This document shows positions 10,655-21,675 of a DNA stretch of 64,000 bases, one piece after another. Origin of the DNA: Byssochlamys sp. IMV 00236 (taxonomy: Eukaryota; Ascomycota; Eurotiomycetes; Eurotiales; Thermoascaceae); NCBI GenBank assembly GCA_001931875.2, contig MSJH02000819.1, positions 1-64,000 of the forward strand, read 5' to 3'. Within the stretch, counting starts at the first letter, position 1, and each line of letters begins with the position of its first letter. Under the pieces are notes generated by a model. It made no database searches. It was not told the DNA's origin and was given only the letters and a program-made list of their open reading frames with translations. Made by a program: the position numbers and the translations under genes.

Positions 10655-10950
10655 TTTTTCTCCTTTTCTTTCTTGATATAGATAGTCGTAATGTGGCAAT
10701 GATGCTGCTAGATTGTCGGTGTTACCGTGTTGCTGGCGTTTCATAACCAACAGCTGAGTCCGTTTCAGCGTCCCGAGCGTTGCCACAGGTGGTTCTCACA
10801 CTGGCTTAATGAGAAGGTTTAATCGAGATACTGCAAAATTTACTCCGCCCAAATTCGCACTTTGACATTTGCGTATTGAGTCAGAAGCCAGTCTTCAAAT
10901 ATGAGTCTTTCCCTTAGAGTCTCGGGCGAATTCAAAGTGACACTGCCTGT
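10655..10950 (+). repeat. diverged direct repeat, copy B (right of 5S rRNA gene)
   Basis: Second copy of the tract at 10211-10480. Shared blocks include ATAGTCGTAATGTGGCAATG, GATTGTCGG-TT(C/A)TACCGTGTTGCT, CATTTGCG-x-A-x-TGAGTCA and CTCGGGC(A/G)AATTCAAA. The minus strand keeps a short open frame (LNSPETLRERLIFEDWLLTQ) continuing towards 11091. The 5S gene lies between the two copies. Confidence 0.7.
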
Positions 10951-11232
10951 CCAACCCTGGAAAAGCCTTCCCTGAAAGTTGTTGCCACACGTCGACGATC
11001 TTCCGTCGTTTATATCTGGCATAGCTGCATCGGTGATTTCGCGCATGGATGGTGATGCAGATAGTCTTTGCTGGTGTGTTGATGCTTTCACCCGTGGATC
11101 TCAACGGCAGTATGCATGGACCCGAGACTCAAAAGCCATAATGGAAGGTGAATGAAGAGGAGGATAATCATGTCTTATCAAGGGAGAATCCGAGTCCCTC
11201 GGAATGGCTCTCGCATGGTAATGTCGTATAAT

Positions 11233-11905
11233 TCATGGGGCGGAAACACCCAAAGGCTGCGGCAGTAGGCGTCTAATTGTATAAATAATGAATCAGAACT
11301 AGGATCATCACAAGCGCACCGTGATCTTACCTTGAGAGTAGACCCCAAAGAAGATTGATAACGACGAATATCAGCCATATAATCAATACTGCACATGGGT
11401 TAGAAGACGCGCCAAATATCAAGCAAAAGCCCCATCGTGAGTAAAGATACAAACCTTCAGCACCCCATATTTCGCATTGTCTCAAGACCGTCTTCCAGCG
11501 TTTAGTCTTCAGCCAGGTGGGGACGAGGTCCATTTGACACGTCTTGCCTCCGATGACGAGACAGCCTCCTTTTGTTCTTCGACATTCGAGATGCCTTCTT
11601 CTTCTCTCCATGATCCTTCTGATCCTCCAGTTACAGAAGGACTCGTCGGTTCTGAACGAACATTTCTCCATTGGACATTCGAGCTTCAGTTCGAAGCGTT
11701 CCACGAGCCAGTCCACTTTCAAATGGACGCCGGTATATACGAGATAATAGAAATGGCGAGATGTGTGCTTCAATGCTAGCGCATCTGGGTATGTGAGGTA
11801 AGATGCAATGTGTAGATGAAGTTCCGTGGGTAGATCCATCAGTCTCAATGGTCGTTCTTGAGCATGTGCTCGTGGCACGGTATCTCTGCCCTGAATATCT
11901 TCCAT
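11233..11905 (-). CDS. F-box protein with C-terminal hydrophobic segment, three exons
   Basis: Exons 11905-11455, 11388-11331 and 11272-11233 join in phase to 182 residues. The F-box lies near the N-terminus (LMDLPTELHLHIASYLTYPD followed by LALKHTSRHFY), matching the cyclin-F-type Skp1-binding motif. The middle is Cys/Arg-rich (ECPMEKCSF, RRRRHLECRR). The C-terminus has a strongly hydrophobic stretch (LIIWLIFVVINLLWGLL). F-box proteins dock substrates to SCF ubiquitin ligases through Skp1. The first intron (66 nt, donor GTTTGT, acceptor GTGCAG) contains no stop in frame, so its retention would insert 22 residues. An upstream in-frame ATG at about 12040 would add a hydrophobic leader; I chose 11905 because the F-box is usually close to the N-terminus. 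Confidence 0.7.
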
Positions 11906-12676
11906 GACTGCATCAAATGAATTATACACGGGAAATTGAATAGAACTGCTCCCTGGGACAGAGACCAGGATATAAGACAACAATATAGAGCCAGCAACAC
12001 TAGAGCAAATGGCAACAGAGCAAACAACAGACAGACGAGTCAAGATGGAATATGGCTGCCTAGCTCCACCGGGCTCTCCATTTAGAATGAAGATGACACT
12101 TGGAATACAGCAAAATGAACAAAGTGCTTCTCAGAAACAGAGAAGCCTGAAGGATCAGATCTTCCGTTGGATTATTCGGACGTGCAGTACTTGACGGCAG
12201 AATAGACCGGTGTTAAAGAAAGAACGGGAGTATCTTTCCAGTAGGTACAGGTGAGATGATCAAGCAATAGTAAACCCTGCAGATTGTAAAATGCAGAGCT
12301 TGAGCCACCCAACTGAAGTAGAAACATTAGAAATACAAGTCCCCATGGATAAAAAACAGAACATTATCTGGGCGACTGTTCAATATGCGAGCCCCTCCAT
12401 GCTGAGACATCCGAATGCGGCGTTGTTTGTTCTCGGGGCAGAAAGCACGGGCCACCCATCACATGTTCCATTCGTTCTCTCCGCCTTCAGTTTTGGGCGA
12501 TTTTGATGGACTCTCTTCAAGCTATCATCAGCAACAACTTGCTTACTTGCACCCATCTGCCGCAAACCAGCCCACTGCAAGAATCCTTATACCTAAATTA
12601 CGATATTGCAAGGACAAGCATAATTTTCAGGACCCCTCAAAAAACAAGAAAAGAAATTTAAAAAAAAATTTCAACA
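11906..12676. other. divergent promoter region
   Basis: About 770 bases between the F-box gene (-) and SNU23 (+). No further gene is supportable. A-rich sequence (AAAATTT, AAAAAAAATTTC) lies directly in front of the SNU23 ATG. Confidence 0.5.
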
Positions 12677-13336
12677 ATGGCAGACAAGTCCAAGTCTGCC
12701 TACGGTGTCGCCTCCGACGACACCTCCTTCCGCAAGACATGGAACCGCGAAGAATACGCCAGGAAAGCCGCAGAGGAAGAAGCCAAATCCAAAGAGGAAT
12801 CCAAGGCGCGATATGAAGCCAAGCTCGCGGGAAAGAAATACCATGCTCCCGTCGACTACAGCACTCTAGAGGCGACGTCGTCGCGCAAGCAACGACTAGA
12901 TGTGGCGTCAATGGTGGGAAAGACAACGATAGTGCCAGCTGGTGCGGGAGTGGGAAAGAGAGGAAGAAGTGCTGGTTTCTACTGCCCCGACTGTGACCTT
13001 ACGTTCAAGGATAACATACAGTTGGTGGAGCATCTGAATAGCAAGCAGCACTTGATCGCCACCGGACAGAGTGGAGAAGTCGTTCGTGCGACGGTGGAAG
13101 ATGTACGGAACAGATTGCGCTGGTTGGCGCACCAGAAGCGAGTGAAGGAGGAAGAACAGCGAAAGGCCTGGCAGCTAGATCTGGGAGCTCGACTTAAGGA
13201 GAGAGAAGAGGAAGAAGCCCGCGAGCGCGAGGAAAAGCGCAGAAAACGGAATGAGAAGCGGAGAAAGGCGAAGGAAGGCGAGGACGGAATCAAGCAAGAA
13301 GACGGTTGGGAGGGTAGGCTGGGAATCATCGCATGA
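12677..13336 (+). CDS. snu23: U4/U6.U5 tri-snRNP zinc-finger protein Snu23 (ZMAT2 family)
   Basis: A single exon of 219 residues. It has the family N-terminus (SFRKTWNREEYARKA...) and a U1-type C2H2 zinc finger, FYCPDCDLTFKDNIQLVEHL with the closing NSKQH (C-x2-C-x12-H-x5-H). This is followed by the conserved helix VEDVRNRLRWLAHQKRV and a charged Arg/Glu/Lys-rich C-terminal tail. Yeast Snu23 and human ZMAT2 are pre-B/B-complex spliceosome components that act around the U6 ACAGAGA/5' splice site. Length agrees with the family (about 200 residues). It is intronless here. The tail is highly charged and probably disordered. Its 3' end converges on BIR1 with about 230 bases between. Confidence 0.95.
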   Translation: MADKSKSAYGVASDDTSFRKTWNREEYARKAAEEEAKSKEESKARYEAKLAGKKYHAPVDYSTLEATSSRKQRLDVASMVGKTTIVPAGAGVGKRGRSAGFYCPDCDLTFKDNIQLVEHLNSKQHLIATGQSGEVVRATVEDVRNRLRWLAHQKRVKEEEQRKAWQLDLGARLKEREEEEAREREEKRRKRNEKRRKAKEGEDGIKQEDGWEGRLGIIA

Positions 13337-13569
13337 GCTATCTACATTGTGCCGGTTGCGGAGTCTACAATTATACCCATGGCGTTTTGGTGCAGGTGGC
13401 CTTGGCTGGTCATATTACAATTCAGAGCCAGGAAAAGTATTTATGCTGCATGTTGAAAAGAACATCTTAGATTAATCCGAACATTATATCCTATCCTTCC
13501 TGGATATGTACCTATGGTAACGCCGTGATCCCAGACCGTGACCCTACCCCGACCTAAACCTGCTCCGAT

Positions 13570-16204
13570 TTAATCAACGCACTCAATTCCCTCCAGTGTC
13601 CTCATTGCTTTCCCGCCTTCTTTCTCGAAGAGGCCGACCAGCCGCTCACACTCATACTTCAGTCTCTCCTCCCCATTCTTCGCATTCCACAAGATCCATT
13701 CCTCGACGGTCATTTTCTTCTCTGAGGTGCTGAGCTCCCCCTTAACATCGCCGAAGAGTCCGTTTACATCGATGTTTTCCTTGTCGTTCGATCTGGTAAT
13801 AACAATTTCATCCACGTCAACAGGCTTCCATGGATGTGAAGTTCTCAGTCGTCCGATGTTAGTATTGCGTTTGGAGGGCGAGACTGCGGGAGTAGTCTCC
13901 CCAAGGGGTATGCGAACAGTCTTCGTAGGAGAAATCACGGGTGGACGGACTGCCGATGGCCTAGAGGATGGAGGGCGATTTTCAGCATCTGAAGACTGCG
14001 GAGATGGCGACGGCGTGCTCTTCTGAGTGGGCGCGGGTAGGGACGATGGGGCTACATGAGCCTCAGCATCACTCCTAGAGCTCGTCCGCCTTGAATTGCT
14101 CTTGCGATGTTGTGAATTCGCAAGAGCCTCTGCGTGATGTTGCTCACGAGGAATATCACTGTATCTCTCAGCTGTCTTCGGTGGGACTTGGGAGGACCGG
14201 CGAGAGCTATTGGAATCACGCTGTGCATGGACTTTTGCGGTTTCTTTGCCAATTGACATCCTCGGAGCGTCCTGGCCCAGTTCATCGTCAGACCTCGAAA
14301 CATCATCCGGAACCGACTCGGTATCCGCTACGACGAGCTTTTGCGCTTTTGCGGGCTTCTTGCCCTTAGGAGCAGCCTTTTTCTTCGACGGCTTCTTGCT
14401 CACTGGGTTGGTTTCCAGCTCTGCATCCGACTCCTGATGTCCTCTCGACTGAACACCGACTGATATAACCGAGTCTTCTTCTGGATCAGCAAGACCGTGG
14501 GAGTCTGTATGAGACACGCGAGCGTGAGCGTCCTGTCCTTTCGAGTTGGAGTCCGTTGCCTTCTTCTTCTTCGGCCTTCCTTTTTGAGATTTACTTTTCA
14601 CTGGCGCTTCAACCACATGAGTCTCAGGTCCGTTGAGTTCGTCATCGTCATCCTGTCGATCCGCTGTCTGGTCCAATGATTCTCTGCTGGTTCGGATGTG
14701 CGCTACGGATGCAGTTGACTTCTTTTCGGGAGCAGAAATTGTCGAGTCGTTAATGGTCTCAACGGCCGTGTTACCTGCCAAAGAACCGTCGCCATCCAAG
14801 TCCGCTTCGAGCGCCGCATCAATCTGGGCGTCATCAGGTATGCGTGACCTAAGAGAAGCTTTCGACGCGGCGGAAGCTCCAGATACTTTGCGAGTTGCTG
14901 ATGAACGGCCCGGTTTGCGCCCACGTTTCTTTGGCCCAGGTTCTGTCACCGATTCTTCCGCATCCGTATCCATACGCTCATTCTCGCTCATTGTGCTTGC
15001 TCGAGCTTTGGCAGCGCTTTCGCGGGACTGGGTAGCTCTCTTCTTGGTCGGTGGCTCTTCAGCGGCTTCTTCGTTATGTGGTTGCTGCTGCACATCCTCG
15101 CTTATATCATCGCTTGTCCTCTTCTTTCCCTTTCTGCCTCGCTTTGGCTTCGGAGGCTCGGGACGTTGCCCATCATTACTGTCTATATCGACCTGATGAC
15201 CCTCAATCTCATCGACTTCCTCTTTCTTGATTTTGCTGCTTTTCGCTTTTGATTTTGTGGACTTCTTGCCGCGTGTTGATTTTGTTGTAGCCTGTGACAT
15301 GATACTCTGGTCCATTGCATCATCCATATCTACCGTTGGGGCCTCAGAGACAGCCGTAGCCGTAGACTGGGTCGATAATCGGGATGTCTTGGAAGCACGG
15401 GGCTTCCTGGTTTTGGATCCTTTCGTTTTCTTGCCTGGCGGTTTACTGAAAACGAAGAAGGAACAGTCGGGAGAACGACGGTGGTGCTCCTCACTGGTGA
15501 CGGTTAGTTGCAGTCAATTGGAAAGAACAGCACAGTCGTTACTCACTAAGGGTCGTCTTTGGGCTCCCAGCCATCGAGGGATAATTTGCAGTAGGCACAG
15601 CTAGCCAGGTCGTCGCTTTCTTCTTGCGGACAGAAATACCAGCCCGCTTCGACCATCTATACGGGTCACATGTTAGCGTGGTCTATAGGATGAGATCAGT
15701 GAGAGTAATGCCGTCACACAACCTTTTCAGTCTGGCACATCCATCCTCGCTTTCCCTCATGTGGCCACGAGAGGCTGAACGTTGCCTTCCTCGCTTCTGC
15801 GATCCGGTCGCTGGTTGGATCTTCGATCTCCGAGGGATTGGAGCTATGCTGTTGAATATCCATCATGACGGCCCAGCCACAATCTGGGGAGTGCTTTAGA
15901 TGTTCTGCCAGTGGGTTATCATCCTCCTCCCATCCATCCAGCCCTCTGTGACACAGGAAACATGCTGTGTTGTCGGGGTTGCTCTCGTAGGGCTTGTAGT
16001 AGAAACCTGCATGCGCCAGCTGCAATACGCAACTAATTAGCCGTTTGTACCAGCGAAATTGATGGCCGACTGTACCTCTGCAGGAGACGGTGAGCTATGT
16101 GGCCATGTGATGTATTTTGACCCTTTCGCGCCCGATGTTCTTCGTTTCAAGGTAATGTCGAAGCTGGCCAGGCGGGCAGCGAAGGTCTCCATGCCTTCGC
16201 TCAT
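13570..16204 (-). CDS. bir1: Bir1/survivin-type inhibitor-of-apoptosis repeat protein, four exons
   Basis: Exons 16204-16076, 16019-15723, 15656-15547 and 15493-13570 join in phase to 819 residues. Two BIR zinc folds sit at the N-terminus. BIR1 has CFLCHRGLDGWEEDDNPLAE then HLKHSPDC; BIR2 has CAYCKLSLDGWEPKDDPYEE then HHRRSPDC, giving the C-x2-C...H...C ligands. The remaining 600 residues are low-complexity, Lys/Ser/Glu-rich with many basic clusters (AT-hook-like KKRGRKPG), ending in a short conserved-looking helix (KMTVEEWILWNAKNGEERLK) that matches the C-terminal INCENP/Survivin-partner region of fungal Bir1. Known role: with INCENP (Sli15), Nbl1 and Aurora kinase it forms the chromosomal passenger complex at centromeres and the spindle midzone. 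ATG 16204 is the first Met in frame. It shares a 473-bp promoter with TAM41. Confidence 0.95.
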
Positions 16205-16676
16205 GGCGGCAAAGGAGGTCTCTTTGGGGAGACTTCAAGACCCAAATAGTCCAATGTGCCCCCAGGAAACTGCAAATTGCTCTGTCGAGGCCGGTGTCGA
16301 GTGTAACTAGTCGAGTAGCTCAGCTGTGTCTCCGTGTTGACTCTATTGTTGTTTTTGGCTCCAATTACGGCCTGGCGCGCAACACGCGAGGGACGCAGCC
16401 ACGTGACCCTCCCCGGAAGCGCCCGCGGTTGCTGGCTGGACTGGCCGGTACGTCAGACGGTCTGGCGGTAACGTTAACTGGCAATTATTATTACCAAGCC
16501 CTCGTTCCTTCATCCCCAGCTTCAAAGGATTCCAGCTGGGCATTCCCATCATCACTGTTCCCCTTTGTCTGGCATCATGGTTTAATGGTCCATCAACAAA
16601 TGCTCCATCGTCATTTTGCGCAATTGCTACAGCCTCTCCGCTGTCTTCCGCATTCATTCTCCCCTCAGCCGTAATC
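16205..16676. promoter_or_regulatory. bidirectional promoter BIR1 / TAM41
   Basis: 472 bases separate the two divergent start codons. It is GC-rich around 16370-16470 and has no other gene. Head-to-head spacing of this size implies shared regulatory sequence. Confidence 0.5.
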
Positions 16677-18313
16677 ATGCGACAACCATCGGTAAATTAC
16701 CCCCTCCCTCAGAACCGGGCAGTATATGTGGGATATGGGATCAGGACACTGACCGATTATACTGGCAGACTCTCATTTCAAACGCAGGTCTCGGGCCATC
16801 GGTCCAGTTACGATCCCTTCTGCTGTCCTCTTCGCGATACCGCATTCCGTCCGCTGCTCACTTCCGTTCCCTCTCGACCGAATCTTTAACAAACTCGTCT
16901 GCCAATGGAGAACATCTCCCTGGACTCAATGCTTCCGCTCGCAAGTCAAACGCTGCACCCTTGAGATCTATTCCAGGAAGCCAGGAGTCGTTATTGACGC
17001 AACCGTTTTCGACGTCTCCATCGCAGCCCGCGGATTGGGATGCCAACCCCAATCTCTCCATCTCCGCCTTTTCCGAGCTTCCGTCGAAGAACTTCGGGGT
17101 CAACCAGCACATGATAATCAATGAGGAGTTCAAGGAAGCACTGCGTCAGATTCTATGGCAGTTTAAAGCACCAATTCGATATGCATTCGCCTACGGTTCT
17201 GGCGTTTTCCCCCAGTCAGCTTCGCCATCCCCCAGCCAGAGTCATCCGGCGCCTCCGCAAGCGATCCAGACTGTTCAGCAAGGCAAGGGCAAGATGATCG
17301 ACTTTATTTTCGGAGTTTCATACAGCCAACATTGGCATTCGCTCAACCTCCACCAGCACCGTGACCACTATTCCGCGCTTGGATCTATGGGGTCCTATAT
17401 GGTGTCCAAGGTCCAGGACAGCTGGGGAGCGGGCGTCTACTTCAATCCTTATGTCACGGTTAATGGTACCCTGATCAAGTATGGTGTTGTCAACCTGGAC
17501 ACTCTCTGCAGAGACCTGAGCGAGTGGGACACTTTGTACCTCGCTGGCCGATTGCAGAAACCGGTCAAGATCTTGCGGGATCACCCTAGTGTCCGCCTGG
17601 CAAACCAGATAAACTTGCTTTCTGCGTTGCGCGTGGCGCTGCTGTTGCTCCCCCCGGACTTCACAGAACACCAGCTCTACAGCACGATCGCCAGTATTAG
17701 CTACATGGGAGATCTCCGTATGTCTCTTCCAGCCGAAAACCCTCAGAAGGTTAACAACATTGTGTCAAACCAAATGGCCAACTTCCGTCGACTTTATGCA
17801 CCGTTGATTGAGACTCTCCCGAACGTCACATTCAATGACCCCCAGAGCAGCCATTCAGACTGGCTAGACAACCCCGAATCGAATTTGCGCCTGTCCCAGG
17901 ACATGGACCCCGTTAAACGCGGTAATATGGTCCGGCGACTCCCGAAATCCTTCCGGGAGAAGCTTTACTTCCAGTATCAAGCACGATATCAGATCCCACG
18001 AGCGGAATTCAACGAAATGATGCAGAAAGCAAGTGATGAAGACCCCGACAGGATTCATCGTCGCCAGGGCGGTCCGTTTGAGCAGAGAGTCGCCGCAGAC
18101 GAACATCTGAAGGAAGAAGTCCAAGCTTCCATCCGGAAGACGATCCGCTGGCCGAGTACAGTTCAGACTATCAAGAGTATTTTTACAGCAGGGATCAGTA
18201 GGTCCTGGCGCTATCTCCAGGAGAAGCGTCAGAAATTCCAGGATTCTGGCAAAGAGCAGGCAGAGCCTCCCAAAGTACCAGACGCTCAGACGGATAAGTC
18301 CAAACATGAATAA
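16677..18313 (+). CDS. tam41: mitochondrial phosphatidate cytidylyltransferase Tam41, two exons
   Basis: Exon 1 is only 15 nt (16677-16691, MRQPS), followed by a 77-nt intron (donor GTAAAT, branch CTGAC, acceptor GGCAG) and exon 2 (16769-18313), giving 519 residues. The N-terminus is Ser/Arg-rich without acidic residues, as expected for a mitochondrial presequence. Hallmarks are the nucleotidyltransferase motif FAYGSGVF (GSGV), the downstream acidic motif KMIDFIFGVS, and SQHWHSLNLHQHRDHYS. Tam41 makes CDP-diacylglycerol from phosphatidic acid and CTP on the matrix side of the inner membrane, the first step to phosphatidylglycerol and cardiolipin. A longer unspliced frame starts upstream without an ATG, so the spliced model is preferred. 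The Gln/Ser/Pro insert after GSGVF is longer than in yeast. Confidence 0.92.
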
Positions 18314-18757
18314 ACTTTGTCGCTTAATTCATTTGCGCAATGCTGTGCTCGTGATGAATATTGGCATATTTGGCGGAATAGTTGCGCTGTTCTGAAACTC
18401 TCATAAGCAGGTTGGCTATTATAGATGGAAGAGCATTATAGGCGTTTGGCGGATCATCACCAGCTGGCGAGTGTGTGGCTGTTAGAAAATTTGTACATAT
18501 ATAGTTGAGTGTCTACGTTGGCAGCAGAGATTCCTGCGTGATAGAAGGGAAAGAACTGAATGGATTGATTGTTTTCAGACCAAGAACCCTGAACATCCGT
18601 AGCTGGACGCAATAATAAAAAGAAGAGCAGCCCTTGGTCTTTTCCGGTCTCGTCTCTCCTTTTTAGAATTTCCGAACACTGTAGAACAGAATCCCACGTA
18701 CTGGAAAATATTAAGTGAAGACCATACACACACGAGGACCTCGCGATTCTGCAGAAA
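18314..18757. other. intergenic between TAM41 and HIS5
   Basis: TAM41 3' UTR and distal HIS5 promoter. A 103-codon minus-strand frame at 18457-18768 has no recognisable motif and is treated as chance. Confidence 0.5.
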
Positions 18758-18781
18758 GAGTCATCCATCCCCGCGGAGTCA
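18758..18781 (-). promoter_or_regulatory. two TGACTC (Gcn4/CpcA-type) motifs upstream of HIS5
   Basis: GAGTCA occurs at 18758-18763 and again at 18776-18781, i.e. two TGACTC cores on the minus strand, 18 bases apart and about 100-120 bases before the HIS5 start codon. The general amino-acid control activator (Gcn4 in yeast, CpcA in Aspergillus) binds TGACTC-type sites in histidine genes. The sites are seen; binding is inferred. Confidence 0.6.
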
Positions 18782-18880
18782 TAACGTTAGCTCCCAGGCC
18801 GCTTCCGGTCTTTGAAATTTAAAGCCCCTCCGCCACTCCGACCAAGACTCTGCGCTCAATCCACCACACCTGCCGGCACC

Positions 18881-20321
18881 ATGGCATCCAGAACATCACC
18901 GTTCGATCTGTCAAAATGCGCGCGTCCGAATATTCTGCAGTTGGAACCATACCGCTGCGCCCGGGAGTGAGTCGCCGACAATTGCGGCCCCAAGTCGTCG
19001 TTGTATTGCGATCAAGAAGCTAATGAGTCAGTGACTACAAAGATGATGGGACGAACGTCCTGTTGGACGCGAACGAGAACGCCTATGGTCCTGGTCTCGC
19101 ATTGAATAAGGAGGGTGCGCTCGAGGAATCAGCTGCCAATGGCGTCCCAACTGGCTCATCAAAACCGGATATTGATTTCTTGGGTTTGAACAGATACCCG
19201 GACCCGTGAGTACTACGCTCTGGGTTAATATGGGATTGGTCTGGCTCTAATGTCTTTCTCATACTAGACACCAGGTCGAGCTTAAACAGCTGCTCTGTCA
19301 ACTGCGCAATACCCACGTTCACACGCAAAAGGAACTGCGACCGGAGAACCTGTTCGTTGGTGTCGGATCTGACGAGGCGATCGACGCTCTTCTGCGATGT
19401 TTCTGCACTCCAGCCAAGGACAAGATCCTGACGTGCCCTCCGACATATGGCATGTACTCTGTCAGTGCCCATGTCAACGATGTCGGTATCGTCAAGGTAC
19501 CCTTGGATGCTGCTCGAGGCTTCCAGCTGCAGCCGGACAAGATCAATGAGGCCCTGGCTGAGGATAGCTCCATTAAGATCGTCTACATCTGTTCTCCAGG
19601 AAACCCGACGGCGAACTTGATCGCAAAGGAGGATATTCAAAAGGTTCTGGAGCACCCGTCTTGGAATGGCATTGTTGTCGTCGATGAAGCATACATTGAT
19701 TTTGCGCCTGAGGGATCGAGTCTGGCTGAATGGGTGAATGACTGGCCCAATCTGGTAGTCATGCAGACTTTAAGCAAGGCCTTTGGTCTTGCTGGAATCC
19801 GACTTGGAGTGGCTTTCACCAGCCCGCCCATTGCTCGTCTTCTCAACAGTCTCAAGGCCCCTTACAACATCTCCAGCCCGACTAGTGCTCTAGCGAAGGC
19901 TGCGCTTTCACCCAAGAACTATGCCGTCATGCAGAGTCACAAGGAGAAGATCATCGCCCAGCGCGAGAGACTTCTGAACGAGCTCCCTAAGATCCCCGGC
20001 GTTGGCCGCTTCCTCGGAGGACGCGAGGCCAACTTCCTTCTCGTCGAGTTCCTCGACAAGCCAGGCGGCAAGCCCAGCAACCCCATTGCTCTGGCCACAT
20101 ATGAGGCGATGGCGGAGAAGAAGGGCGTCGTCGTCCGATTCCGAGGCAAGGAGCTGGGTTGTGAAGGCTGCCTGCGTATTACCGTCGGGACAGAAGAGGA
20201 AAACACCAGATTCCTCAATGAGCTGAGAGTTGTCCTGGACAATCTGTATTCTGGAACGCCAGTGGTATCCTCCAAGGAGGAAGCACGGAAGGAAGCACAA
20301 GCCAGCAAGGTCGTTGATTGA
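18881..20321 (+). CDS. his5: histidinol-phosphate aminotransferase, three exons
   Basis: Exons 18881-18966, 19032-19205 and 19268-20321 join in phase to 437 residues. It is a fold-type I PLP aminotransferase. Visible elements: substrate/PLP region LLDANENAYGP, LNRYPDPHQVELK, VGVGSDEAIDALLRCF, CPPTYGMYS, CSPGNPTANL, VVVDEAYIDFA, and the Schiff-base lysine in QTLSKAFGLAGIRLG. The C-terminal Arg/Gly segment is GCLRITVGTEEEN. It converts imidazole acetol phosphate and glutamate to histidinol phosphate and 2-oxoglutarate, step 7 of histidine biosynthesis, in the cytosol. ATG 18881 is in good context, and the short first exon MASRTSPFDLSKCARPNILQ matches family N-termini. Two TGACTC motifs upstream point to cross-pathway control. 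Confidence 0.97.
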
Positions 20322-21007
20322 AAGGGATACTCGTTCTGGGTATTCCTTCTTATTATCATCTATATGCATCATTCAGCGCCTAACGATTATGCCACTTTAA
20401 AAAAAAATTAGATGGAATTCTAGACCCGAAGAATAGGACCAGAGATATAGAAATGCGGGGTTTTTATTGAATGCACAATAGTGTCCGACCCCTATATGGG
20501 CTTGGATGTGACTGTACATATCTGCAGTGAATTAGGTCACTAAAATCAACAGAGCTCATATATTATTACTCTCAGATCCCCACCTTCTTCTCTTGCCTAC
20601 TCGAGCTGTTGCCTAGTTAGATGCCAACGCCTCTTTTTTTCCCTCTCTTCTGCTTTTCTCCCTACTCTTCTCTCTCTATTGCTGTTATATTGCTTCTCTC
20701 TATTAAGGTCTTCTTTATTCTTTTCCTAAAATTGCTAATAATAGTCGGCTATAATTAATAATATCTCTCTTTTTCTCCTCTCTATAATTCTATCTTATGT
20801 TCTTCTCTCCTTGTCGCTAATTTATTACTATTTTTATTACTTTATTGCTGCTATATTACTTCTCTATTTATATTATTTTTTTTATTCTCTTTTCCCTCAG
20901 CTTGCTGATAAGAATAGGCTACATTTGATCACCGGTCTTATTCTTGGAAGTGCCGTAACGAGCCTCCCGTGGTTTATCTGTTGCATATCCTGAATTGTGC
21001 TACAAAA
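20322..21007 (+). repeat. pyrimidine-rich low-complexity tract
   Basis: From about 20570 to 20900 the plus strand is almost entirely C and T, with CTTCTCTCTATT, TTATTATTTTTATT and CTCTTTT repeats. No gene is visible in this interval. Confidence 0.7.
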
Positions 21008-21675
21008 ATGCCTCCCCGGGGTCAGAAACAACTCCCGGATGGCCGGACAATTCTACACGTTGACCCTGCTACCCTCACACGAGATGAACTCGAAGCCCTG
21101 GACTCCATGAACACTATCTGAGATGACCCCAATGGCCTGGAGAAGTTGCGGAAGTTCAAATGGATTTTTGATATTCTTGTTAATTCCCGCCAGTCGCGGT
21201 CCAACAAGACACTTCCGGCGACCTCTTTTGACAACGTCATTGCTGCTAAAAATGCTGTTGGTGTTCGAAATCATCCATGTGATGATCAATACGCGTTGCA
21301 ACTGAACGAGACTGCCAACCTCTCGGATGGGAAACTGTCACAGTGGGCAGGAAGACTCTTTAAATATTGTTACTCCTCGACTCAAAACAACACATGTTTC
21401 AATCTTTAAATGATTCAATCAAAGCCATCTCGTCCTCTAAATACTTCGAAAATGCTGAATCAGAGTCTATATCTAGGACAGTTTATGACATCATCTTCTG
21501 TGATCGCCTAAACCGGCTTGAAGACCAAGATGCACATAAATGTCTAAACTGGCTCCCCGAGATGGATATCTCGGCGGAAAGTACCTCACTGGGGAAAACG
21601 ATACAAGGAAAGGTTGATTGGTGTCTCTCACACGGGAATAACGACGTATCAGAACTGGATACTACCCTGGTCGTN
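21008..21675 (+). pseudogene. decayed unknown gene interrupted by stop, frameshift and an assembly gap
   Basis: An ATG at 21008 (MPPRGQKQLPDGRTILHVDP) starts a protein-like frame broken by TGA at 21119-21121. It continues in the same frame (DDPNGLEKLRKFKWIFDILV) to about 21409. A second protein-like frame (SLNDSIKAISSSKYFENAES ... LNWLPEMDISAE) takes over at about 21390 in another phase and runs into the run of N at 21676. I do not recognise the family. The composition (Asp/Glu-, Leu- and Lys-rich, few Cys) is that of a soluble protein. The stop plus frame change suggest a pseudogene. An intron could explain the second change but not the TGA. Confidence 0.4.

Noticed and set aside
13727..15196. 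Long plus-strand frames opposite BIR1
   Set aside because: Shadows of the low-complexity Lys/Ser/Glu-rich tail of BIR1 on the other strand.
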